DNA of 64,000 nucleotides from a virus: positions 44,691-108,690 of IMG/VR virus record IMGVR_UViG_3300009156_000026; one strand, given 5' to 3'. The position numbers and the translations under genes were made by a program. Positions 9,001 to 21,000 of this stretch are shown piece by piece (the stretch's first letter is position 1; each line of letters starts with the position of its first letter). The notes below the pieces were generated by a model that saw only the letters and a list, made by a program, of their open reading frames with translations, ran no database searches and had not been told where the DNA came from.

Positions 9001-12000
9001 CCGCGCCCGCGCCGAGGCCCGCGTCCAGACGGGCGCCCTGACCCGTGAGGCCGCAGCATCGTCGGACCCGCTCGTCCAGGCGGCCCAGGCGGCCCAGGCG
9101 CGATCCACCCAGCTTCTCCAGCAGGTCGAGAACCAGCGGATCCTCGATCGCGAGAGCCCGCTCGACCCCCGCTACATCGCGCTGGTCCGTAGCCAGGAGC
9201 TTCAGCGTCAGGGCGCGATGCAGGAGGGCCCGCTGCCCCAGCTTACCGACCAGGAGATCGCCATGCCCACGATCCGCCCGGCCCAGCCGGAGCGGTTCAA
9301 TCAGGCGATCTACGACTACTACCGCAATCGCGGCTACTCCGAGGAGCAGGCCCGCGCCGAGGCGACCCTGGCGCCGGCCAGAGAAGCCACGATGGAGCCG
9401 CCGTCCCCGAGGGTGATCCAGGCCGATCCCGTCCCCGAGGTCGACCCGAACATCTCGACCTACGAGGCGCTGGCGAACGCTGCGATCCGTGGCACCGCCG
9501 GACTGGCGACCGGGCTCTACAACATCCCCGAGGCGGTCGGCTACTACACGGGTCAGACGTGGCTGGAGGAGGAGTCTAGAGAACGGATCCGTGGCATCCA
9601 GGGCGCCGTCCGTGAGTCGGGGGCGCTGCGTCAGTCGGGCAACCAGTGGTACCAGAGCCCGCTCGGCTTCTTCGAGGGCGCCGCCGAGAACCTGCCCAAC
9701 GTCGCCGCCACCGTCGGCGCGGCGTTCCTGACGGGTGGCGGATCGATCGCCGCGATGGCGGCTGGCGGCGGGGCCCGGGTGGTCGCCCCGCTGCTCGTCC
9801 GTGGCGGGATGGCGGCCTCTCGGGCGGCGCTGGTGGCGGGGTCGCTGGCATCTGGCGGCCAGATGCGCGAGTCGCTCCGTGACGAGGTCGCGGCCGGCCT
9901 GATCAACCAGGAGACGGCCGACTTCGCGGGTGCTGTCGCAGCGGCCACCGAGGCGCTGACCGAGACGGTCATGCCGGGCCTGGACAGGATGGTCCTGCGC
10001 GGCTTCGGCCTCCAGGCCGCCAAGGAGATCGGTCACGAGCTCATCAAGCGCGGCCTGGGCGGCGCGCTCAAGACGGTCGGCGGCGAGATCGTCAACGAGG
10101 CCGGCGAGGAGCTCGTGACCGAGGCGGTCGGGATCGGGACCGACCTCGCCTTCTCGGCCCAGAAGCCGACCATGCTGGAGGCCGCCGAGCGGCTGGCCAC
10201 GGCTGGTGTGATGGGCGGGGCCCTGGGTGGCGCGATGGCCGGCCCGATCACCGCTTCCGGTGCCGTCGTCCAGGCGCTCGAAGGCCGCAGAGAGACCGCC
10301 AACGCTCGCCAGCTTGACGCGGCCTTCGGCAGCCCGGCCGACCAGCTTGCCCGCGACGGGGTCCAGGTGGTGGTCGCCTCACCCGACTTCGGGACCTACG
10401 CCGTCCGCCACATCGACCCGACCAACCCGAACCGCCAGCGCGCGTTCACCCTGAACATCTCCGAGGATGCCGAGGGCAACGCGGTCGTCACCCCGGGCGG
10501 CGCCTATCGCGGCGAGCCGCTGCGGACCATCGACCTCCAGGACCCGACCGCCGATCGGATGCGGGCCGCCCGCAACGCCGGCGCAGCGTTGACCTACCTG
10601 AACCAGCAGGGGGTGATCTCCAACGAGACGGCCTCGGGTGCGATCGAGTCGCTCCAGAAGCGGGCCGAGGCCGCAGCCAGCGGTGCGGCGGTCGCGACCC
10701 AGGCCCGTCCGTCCCGCGAGGCATCCCTGGAGGAGGGGCCCGAGCGCAGCGAGGGGTATATCAAGCCCGACGGCTGGTCCGACGTCGGCACGATCCCCGG
10801 CACCGACCTGCACCTGCGAGCCGCCGACCACCTGCCGCAGCCGCTGGTCTCCCAGATCATGCGGGCCGAGGCCGATCGCGTGATCGCGGCCTCGGTCTCG
10901 GAGCTCACCGACCGCATGGACAAGCGGTCACAGGACCTGGGCATCACGCCGAGGACGATCGTGCGCCGCCTGATGGGCACCTCGCTCTACGGCGCCGGGA
11001 TGATCGCCCAGAACGACAACATCTTCGTCGAGGGGACCCGAAACCGCGAGACCGGCATCGGCACGCTGGGCGGCTTCCAGTTCGATACGGGAGCCATCAT
11101 CTTCGACGCGATCAACGACGCCAAGGAGGCTGGCTACAGCCTCGCCCAGTTCCTCGATCCGAGGGTCGGCGGGCGGTTCCTGGCGGCCAAGATCGCGGAG
11201 GTCGCGGTCCACGAGCCGAGCCACGACGTCAACGCCTACCATGGCGAGCGGTTCCACCAGACGATGACGGCCTACCGTCAGGCGCTGGTTGCGGAGCAGC
11301 GGGCGCTTGAGCCGATCATGCGCGAGCTTGTCTCGTCGGGCGCCGTCGAGCGGTCGCTGGCCCTGCACGCCCAGATGTACCGCGATCATGCCCGCCACTG
11401 GTACTGGCGAGGAAGGGGCCGAGATGTCGCAGCCGAGCTCGCAGCCCGAGATGCCCGACGCGGGACTCCCCTCGGGGGAGCTATTGATGTTCGTCGGCCT
11501 GATAGTCAAGGCGGCCGAGGAGCAAGACCAGCGGCTGCTCGACCTGTACCTGCGGATGGCCGAGGAGTCGGGGCTATCACGCTCCGAGGTCCTGGCCTAC
11601 GCCCTGCGGCGCAGGCCGGGGAACCCGCTACTGGCGTCCCTGAGCTAGGCCCGCCCTCGCCGCTGGTCTCGCGTGAGGCCGCCATGGCCAGTGGCGTCCC
11701 GGTCGAGATGCCGTCCGACCCACGGGTCCAACAGGCGCTCGCCCGCACGCCCGGTATCCAGGTCACCCCAGATGGACTGGTGGTTGATGCGACGCGGTTC
11801 CAGCGACGGGGCAGCGGCGGCGCGCCGTCGCTCTCGGGCAACGTCTACTACGGCGTCTCGGGGCCAGAGACGACCATCGGCGGCGACAACAGCTACTACG
11901 ACCAGCGCGATCGGCTGGTCTACGGTGGGTCCGAGGCCGTCAGGGGTCCGACCGTCCTGCGCCGTCCGTTCGTCGGCACCTCGGGGGCGTTCCACCCGGA

Positions 12001-15000
12001 GGGGGCGCAGACGATTGCCGAGGCGGTGGGTGACCAGGATGCCGCCCGTCCGCTCGCGGTGCTCAATCAGGCTGGCTTCCTGAACACGGCGTCGCCCGAG
12101 GCCAGGGCGGCCATCACCGACGCCATGGAGCAGTACGGGGTCGATCGCGCGATCCCCGAGCGGATCTTCCAGGCGCTTGACAGTGGGCTGATCCGCGAGC
12201 AAGCTGCCCGCTCGAACCTCTCCGAGGCGGTCGCTGGCGAGGCGTTGCGACGGGCCGGCTACGACGGCTACATCAGGCTGAACCCCGACAACACGGTCGA
12301 CTCGATCATGGACGTCAGGGAGCAGACCTACCCGGACGAGGAGGGGCGAACCGCGCTCCATCCGCAGTTCGAGGGCGCAGCACCCGCTGTGACGCGCAGC
12401 GCCGACGGCTACGAGCAGATCGGCATGTTCGACTCGGACGAGGTCCGCCCGTCGAACATGGCCGCCCGCGAGGCTGCACTGTCCCGACCGATCCCGACCC
12501 GTGTCCAGTACCCGCCGGAGGTGGCCCAGCAGCTTCAGGCAGCCGGTCTGGAGCTCCAGCCTGAGCGGGGGCTGGTGGTGCCGATGGCGGCGCCAGCGGC
12601 GGGCGGCGTCGAGGCCGATCGCCGTCCCGATGGCGGCATCAGCTTCACCGAGCTTACGCCCGGCCCAGGTGGGCGCGAGGTCGCCCTGGCCAACCCGATC
12701 ATCCACCAGGGCGGCACGATGGCCACCGATCGGGCGCAGGCGCTGGCCGATCTGCTGGGCGAGGACCCCGGGACGGGCTCCAGGTTAGTCGAAGCGATCC
12801 AGGACGCGATCGCGCAGGACGGCCCGACGACCGAGAACGTCAGAACGATCATGGCCTCGATCGGGCTGGGGGACCCGGATCAGGCGGCGCTGCTGGTCAA
12901 GGCAGCGAGAGGGGATACCGGCCAGGGCTCGGGCAGCTTGGCCAACCACATCGTCTCGCAGATGCTCGCGCACGAGGGGCGGATCCACGGCCACGACGGG
13001 CTTGTGACGCTCGGTCCAGACGGCGCCCCCAGCATCGCTAGCTTCCAGCGGCCCCAGGATACAGCCGACACGGGCTACGTGGTCGACGACGGACAGCTTC
13101 TCTACCGTGGGGAAGCGGAGACGCCTCCGAGCTATCAGGTGCAGGACGGCCAGCTTGTCCACCAGGGCACGGGCTATGAGGTGCAGGACGGCCGCCCGGT
13201 CTACCAGGGCCCGTCGGCCATGGTCCCGAGCATCCGCCCGATGCGCGACGCGGTCGAGGCCGAGATCGCGAAGATGGAGGGTCACCGCACCGAGTCCCTG
13301 GCTCGCGCCGAGCAGAGCGGCGACTCCTGGGGCTACGACGCCAACAACGCCCGGCTGCTGGAGCAGCAGATCGCCCGTCGTCGAGCAGTGCTCGATCGGG
13401 TGGAGAGCCGGGCCCCGCTCGACTTCCCGGGCGTCGAGCCGAGGATCATCGTCCCGGCCGAGGCCGGCGAAGGGGTGACCACCTCGTCCGACTGGAACGG
13501 CGGCGTCCGCGCCTGGGCTCAGATCAACGGCGCCACCGTCCGAGGCGTCCCGATCGACGTGGACGACGAGCGGGTCCCGGACGTGCTGTACCACGCCACG
13601 ACCAACCTACCGGCCGTCCAGCGCTCGGGCATGCTGCGGGCGGGTGGGGTCGGCGGGCTGGGCGGCGACAACCGCGACAACATCGTCTCGCTGACGATCA
13701 GCCGCCCGATTGCCGACGGGATCGCCCGTGACCTCCGTACGGCGATCGACGTGGCGCGCATCCCCGAGCCAGCCACGGTCCAGGTGCCCTGGGAGGACTC
13801 GCGGGGGCGGACCCACTACAGCACCGAGTGGGCCGATCCCGAGGAGTACCAACGCTACCGCGAGGCCGTGATCACCCGCCTCCAGGCGCAGGCCCGGACC
13901 GAGGGCTGGACGTGGGATGCCGAGCACATCTCGCCCACCGCTGCCGGGCGCGACATCTTCAGCACCTACTTCCAGGTGCGCTCGTACCAGACCGACCTGA
14001 AGAACCCGCTGATCTACACCGAGCTCGACGCGCTGCGGCTGATCGACCCCGAGAACATCGGCGTCGTCGAGGTCCCCCGTGACGCCCTCAGGACAGGCGC
14101 GTTACTCACCGACCTGGACCTGGGGAGGAACCACCTCGAAGAGATCAGAAGCTACGGCGACGTCCCGCTCCAGCCCGGGGTACCCACCAGCGGGCCCTCC
14201 GCGATGCAGGGCGAGCTTCCGCCGCCGCCGCCGATCGTCAGGCCCGACCAGCGGTCGTCACAGCCGTTCCCGTCGAACGTGATCATCCCCCGGCAGTTCA
14301 TCGCGCCCGACCTCCGGGCCGGCCCCGAGACCGAGCTTGCCGAGCCGCCGCCCTTCGCAGGCCCCCCGCTGGTGGGTACCGAGGAGGCGATCGACGCGGG
14401 CTGGGCCGGCATCCCGGACCCCAGGACCCCGATCGAGAACCGCGCCGATCTGCACAATCGGCTGGTCCTGACGCGCTTCCTGTCGCAGCGGGAGCTCAAG
14501 GAGATCCTGGGCGAGCGCCCGCAGGACCTCCAGCAAGTCATCGACTTCATGGTCGCCCAGCGCCAGAAGGTGGTCGAGGGACGGCTGCTGCCATCGGACG
14601 TCGCCAAGGCGTACCTGATGACGGTCTCGTCCCAGGGCCAGGGCGCGATCGACCCCCAGATCATCCTGGACAAGACGGGACTGGCGATCCCCGACCACTT
14701 CTTGACCCCCAACCGTGACGGGGTGCGGCAGATCCGCGCCGAGGACGCAGCGGCTGCCTGGATCGCCTCCCCGACGGGTCAGCGGACGCTGGCCCAGCTT
14801 GACCAGGGCACGTTCGACGAGGCCGGCTGGGAGAACGCCGCCTCCATTCGCGCGGCCTTCTCGGACGATCGGCTGAACAACAACAACGTCATGGGGACCC
14901 GTCCCAACAGACGGGGCAGGATCTCGATGCGGGACGTCGTGGCCTTGACTGCCGATCTCAACCAGATCGGGGACAACCCACGGGCGATGGCGGCGGCGGT

Positions 15001-18000
15001 CGAGCGCCTCAATGGGATCGGCCCCCGCAAGACGGGCTTCATCCAGCATCTGCTTGGCTTCGGGGAGATGCCGACCCTCGATGCGCGGGCCTTGAACACC
15101 TGGATCACGGGTCAGGGCGACATCCGAGGGATGGACACCGAGGCCGCCCAGATCGCCCGGCTGATGAACCAGCACTACGCGGCCGACGCGACGGGGATCC
15201 TGACATTAGCCCGGATCATCAGCGGCTACAACCAGCTTCGCCGCTCCGGGTTCGCCCCCGACATCCCGAAGGCCGTCTACAACGCGGTCCTGCACAACTG
15301 GCTCTGGACCCGCATCAAGGGCCATGAGCGCACCTACGCCCCGATGTACGAGGCCCAGGCAGCCCCGGTCGAGCCCATCCCCCAGACCGAGTGGTCGCGC
15401 GACGACTTCGAGACCCGCAACCAGATGATGGAATCCTGGATGCGCGACCCGTACGAGGCCGAGGATCGCGAGCTCGGGCCGTACGATCCCGATGCCCGCG
15501 AGGGCCCGTCCGCCATGGCGGCCGAGATCCCCTCGATCCCAGCCTACCTGCGAGAGCACGCCGTCCCGTTCGCTGGCTACGAGCCGAACACGATCGAGGG
15601 GCGGATGGAGCAGGTGCTGATGGACGCGGCCCGCGCCCAGGGCACCAACCGACCGCAGTTCGAGAAGGGCGAGCTCGGCAAGCTTGAGCCGAAGTTCCTG
15701 CCCAGCCCGACCGCCACCAAGGTCGAGATCAAGAAGAACCCGGACGGCACCAACAAGAAGGACAAGAAGGGCAAGGACGTCTGGGTCGAGAGCAACTACG
15801 GGGTAACGCCAGCCCTGGAAGATCAGCGGGTGGCGCTCCAGCTTGGGCGGCCGGCCTCGCGCTGGTACACCGAGCTTGCCCACTGGGTCTACGAGCGGGT
15901 CGGGCCCGAGGCGTTCGACGAGTTCCGCGTGATCTTCGGGGTGACCTCCGCCCAGACCGAGCCGACCGAGAACATGGCGACGACGTTCGCCGCGATGAAG
16001 ATCGCCCGCGAGATGGCGGCCGAGGGGATCCTCGACGACGCCCACCGCGACGAGTTCCACGCGCGGATGAAGGCGTACCGGATCCCCAGCGTCAGTGAGG
16101 GGGTGGCCAACGTCGAGAAGGACGGCACCCCGAAGATGGTCGGCTTCCGGACCTACACCGAGGGCAAGGGCAAGCAGATCATGGACCTCTACACCACGGG
16201 GTCCGTGACGGTGCAGACGAACGCCAAGACCCCGTCCTACGCTGGCAACATGATCTCGGCCCTGATGGGCGTCTACGACCCGAACGTGACGGTCGACGTC
16301 TGGATGGCGCGGGCCATGAACTACTGGTCGACATCCTGGATGGCGACCTCGGATCAGGCGTACCGCGCATCGCACGCGATCTACAACTGGCTCGCGCGCG
16401 AGGAGGGCATCAGCCCGCACGAGGCCCAGGCCGCGATCTGGTTCCCGATCAAGACCGCCTGGGAGCGGGGCGGAACGGCGATCCGCCAGAAGATCCAGGA
16501 TGGCGATCTGGCTGACGCGCTCCGAGACGCCGAGCAGGCTGGCCTGCTGCGCCCCGAGCTCATCCGTGGCGACCTCGCCGCGATCAACGCCGACGCCCGG
16601 GTCCAGCACGCCTGGGAGCAGCTTGCGCCCGTGATCGCCTCGTCTCCGCTCTCGCCAGGGCAGGCCGAGGCCGGCGTCACCGACATCGTCTACCCAGGCC
16701 AGACCAGAGGCCGAGGCGAGACCAAGGAGCCAGCCCGCCCGGTCGATCGGGCCCAGCGGGCGGCACTCCTGGACGTGGCCGAGGGACAGGCGCCGACGGT
16801 CGGGATCGTGGGGGTCCCTGACCGCGCCGCCCTCGGCTACGCCAACGGCCAGCTTGACTGGCTCGGCCAGCCGCATCAGGTGGTCCCGATCGGGGACGGG
16901 CTGATGGTCCGTCTGGTGGGCGGCAACCTCGACACCGCCCGCTACGTCGCGGCCGAGCTTGGTGAGCGCGCCGGCGCCCCAGCGGTCTCGCTCCAGCTTG
17001 CCTCGACAGAAGGCAACGCGCTCGGCTACGTCTTCTCGTCCTCGGGGGAGGAGCCGATCGAGAAGGCCGATCTGGAGGCGATCTCGGCGCTGGTCGCGGG
17101 GACCGGCATCCCGCTGGTGGCAGATCCCGGCGGCCACTACGTGGCCCTGATTGACTCGCCGTCGGTACCCGAGGAGATCTATAATTCGACGGTCGACGCG
17201 ATCGCCAACCTGGGGATCGCGGGACTTGAACAGGAGGGTTACCGTGGCTGGGCAGAGCATCTCCCTGCGGCCGAGTATCGAGGAACGATTCAAGCGCTTG
17301 GGCATCGGTTCGGCGCCGGCGAGCCACAAGATCTACCAGTCGGGGCCGCAGGTGGTGATCGTGCTGCCGAAGAAGGCGGAGCCGAAGCCCAAGGAGTAGG
17401 CCCGTCGGCCATGGGCGCGGAAGCTCCCTGGGCCGAGGGCTGGTCCCAGCCGACCCCCGAGGAGTTCCTGCGGATCCGCTCCCAGAGCGATCGCGGGGCG
17501 TACCTGTCGGCCTCGGACGTCGACAGTCTCAGGGGCAAGCGGCTCTTCGTCAAGCCGACCGACACGGGTGGCTACGCCGGGTTCGCGCTCGACGAGGACA
17601 ACGACCTCCAGAACGTGTTCAACGTCCCGGGCCCTGACGGCCGGAAGTCGAAGGGGGCCGGGGTCGACGCGATGCTGATGGGGATCAGCCAGGGCGCCGA
17701 CAAGCTGGACGCCTTCGACCCGTTCCTGCCGAAGTATTACCATCAGTTCGGGTTCCGCGAGACGGGCCGCGTGCCGTTCAACGACGAGTACGCGCCCGAG
17801 GGCTGGGACTACGCCAATGGCCGCCCCGACGTGGTCCTGATGACCTGGGACGGCTTCCACAACGGAGAGAGCCCCGATGACGTCCGCGCCAGGGTCGGAG
17901 GACCCAAGACCGAGTGGATCGCCCAGCCTCACGCCCGAACCTTCGACGACTGGGACCAAGCAGCGGAGGTACGCGACGGACGACTCGCTGACCTCCGAGG

Positions 18001-21000
18001 AGGTGCAGTTCCTGGACGAGTGCGTCCCGTTGCTGGGCCAGGACGTGGTGGACCGGCAGTACGGCCTGATACTGGACCAGGGGCGGCAGGTCGGGGAGAT
18101 CTAGCCGGGCCATCAGCCATGGTCGGACGTGAGGCGGCTATCACCACTGGCGTCCCGCTTGACCTGCCGACCCGCCGTGGCTTCTTGCAGGCGGTAGAGA
18201 ATACAGACGGCGCCCAGATCACACCCGACGGCCTCTCGGTCGATCTGATCCGCTGGCAGCAGCCCGAGCAGGTTGGCGCCGAGGCTGGCCAGTCCGCCGT
18301 CTTCTACCTCGCTTCCGGCACGCACGCGCGGGACGTCGACACCTATCGCGGCACCTTCCTGGGCGACTATGGCGGCGACCAGCGGATCGCCGGGCCGTCG
18401 GTCTTTCGTCGGCCGTTCGTGGCGCGGGCGGGCGTGGGTGACGCTGCCATCGCGGCCTACGCTGCGCTCAATGGCCAGGAGGCCACCGATGCGATGCGCG
18501 GCCCGGTGGGTCGGCTCGGGGGCTTCCCGCGTCTCAGCCGCGACGAGGTAGTCGCGCGTACCCGCGATATCTTGACCCGTCACGATGCCGGCCCAGAAGC
18601 CGCCGAGCAGATCGTGGACGCCTACCGCCTGGGTGCTCCGTTGGAGAACGCGGTCGAGGAGCGGATCGTCTCCCACGACTTGCGCCGCCGTGGGTACGAC
18701 TCGGTCATCGGCTACAGCGGGGTCGGCCGCAACGCGCGCTTGACCGAACTGATGGATGTGCGGGAGCGGACCTACCCTGATGAGACGGGGCAGACCGAAC
18801 TGCACCCGCAGTTCGGTCCTGGCCCCTCGGCCATGGCGGCCGAGATCCCAGGCTGGGTACCCGTCAGCGGGATGCCGGACGACCTGCACCAAAGAGTCCT
18901 GTCGGGCAGCCCCCGGCTCCAGGCGGTCGCGGCCGAGAGCACCGCGACCTTGCAGGAAGCCCTGATGGAGGCGCTGGACTCGGACCCGCTGATGACCGAC
19001 GCGGACCGTCAGGTCCTGCACGGCCACGCCAGCTTCTACACCTCCGCGATCGTCGGGCTCGCGACAGAAGATCCCGCCCGCCTGGAGGCGGTCGGGCTTG
19101 ACTACGCATCGGCGGAGCTCGAGCGAGATCGGGCGATCGGGCACCTCGAACGGATCGGACGGCTCGACGCGCTCTACAACGCCGAGGCCGCCTGGGCGAG
19201 CCTGTCCCCCCGTGACGATCCGAGCCAGGGCCGACCATCCGCCATGGCCGGCGAGGTCCCGGTCACGCTGGCCGAGCCGTTCTACTCCAGGCTGACCCAG
19301 GTCGCAGGCGCGTTGCCCGAGATGATCGAGGGCAACCCGGGGCGGCTGGTAAGAGACAAGGCCCGCCCGGAGCGGGTCGTCAGAAGGGCGGCCCAGAACC
19401 CGAACCGCGAGGAGCCGCCGCCCGAGCGCGGCTGGATCATGGCCGAGGACGGAAGCTGGATCGAGCCGGCCCGTGAGGGGTCCGAGCGGATGGTCGAGGT
19501 GACCACGGGCGCCCAGGAGACCATGCGGCGACTCCGCGAGGCCGGGGCCAAGCCGGACGAGCTCGCCTGGACGGGCGTCGAGACGTGGCTGCGCGACCAG
19601 GGCGACGGCCCCATCGACCGGGCCGCGCTGATGGACCACCTCTCCCAGCGGCGCATTGTCGTCGAGGAGATGGTGCTCGGCGGGCGCGAGATCGGGCAGA
19701 TCCACGTCTACCAGGACGGCCCCGAGGAGATCGTCGAGCAGGAGCCGTACGAGGTCGAGGAGGGGTACGAGGACGACGAGGGCAACTACGTCGAGCCGGA
19801 GTACCTGTACGACGACGAGTCCGAGCCGGAGTACCGCTACACCTTCCGGGCGGCCCCCGAGGAGAACGAGCTTGGCGACGAGCTCGTCTACGAGGCGACG
19901 GGCAACGACGACCAGGGCTACTGGGTCACCACGGTCGACGGCGAGCCGATCGGCAACGACCCCGTCGATGACCTGGAACGCGTCGAGCGGGCGATCGGGG
20001 ACCACGCCCGCCTGCGGCTGGAGGAGCCGCTGCCCGAGGGCGTGGCCGGGCCCGTCCAGTTCGAGTGGGAGCCCGGGGATCCGTCCGCCCCGCTGGTCCA
20101 GCCCGGCGGCGAGGAGTACCGGGAGGTGCTGCTCATCCTGCCGTGGCGGGGCCGCGAGGAGCTCGCGCTCTTCGAGCAGGCGGCCGATCGCGCGTCCGAT
20201 GCCTACCACGCGTTCACGGCCGACCACTCCTACGAGGAGCGGGTCGACGACCTCGACCTGCGCCGACAGTCTCTCGAGCTCCTGGATGCGGCCAACCGAG
20301 CCCGTGCAGAGCTCGACGCCAAGCGCGTGGAAGTCGAGCGCCAGCGGTACACCGGCAGCCACTTCACGCAGCCCGGGTCCTACAACCCGGTCGAGAACGT
20401 CGCGGTGCATGTCCGCATGACCACGCGGATCGGCCCCAACGGTGAGCGGCGGGTGTTCATCGAGGAGATCCAGTCGGACTGGCAGCAGCAGGGCCGCGAG
20501 AAGGGGTTCATGCCGAAGTCGGGCCTGCCGAAGGGGTACGCCGTCGAGTTTCGCCCGCCCTCGCGGATCGACCCCACCCAGGCAACCCGGATCGGTGGCC
20601 GCTTCGACAATGCGTCTGGTCGCTACGTGGACGAGACCGTCCTGGAGCCCGGCACCCCCGAGCACGCCCGCCAGATGCGGTCCTACTCGAAGTGGTACGC
20701 CGTGACGCCCGACGAGGCGGCCCGCGACGACGCGGCGTTCGACAGCGAGGCGGAGGCGCGGACGTACCTGGAGCGCCAGATCGCCAAGGACAACCCGCCG
20801 CCCGAGTTTCCGTTCATGCGGACCGAAAGCTGGGCGACCCTGGCGTTCCGACGGATGATCCGCTGGGCCGCAGAACACGGCTACGACCAGATCGCCTGGA
20901 CCACGGGCGCCCAGCAGAACGACCGCTACGGCCCCAGGCGGATCAAGAACCCCGAGGCGCTGCCGAAGTTCTACGACGGGGTGCTGGTCACCGTCGCGAC

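Noticed and set aside
15206-17329. 707-codon - strand frame
   Set aside because: Antisense shadow of the HhH-like and neighbouring modules; no domain can be seen.
14190-19240. GPSAM methionines as independent start codons
   Set aside because: The bases before them (GGCCCGTCGGCC type) contain no Shine-Dalgarno, so separate translation from these points is not supported.
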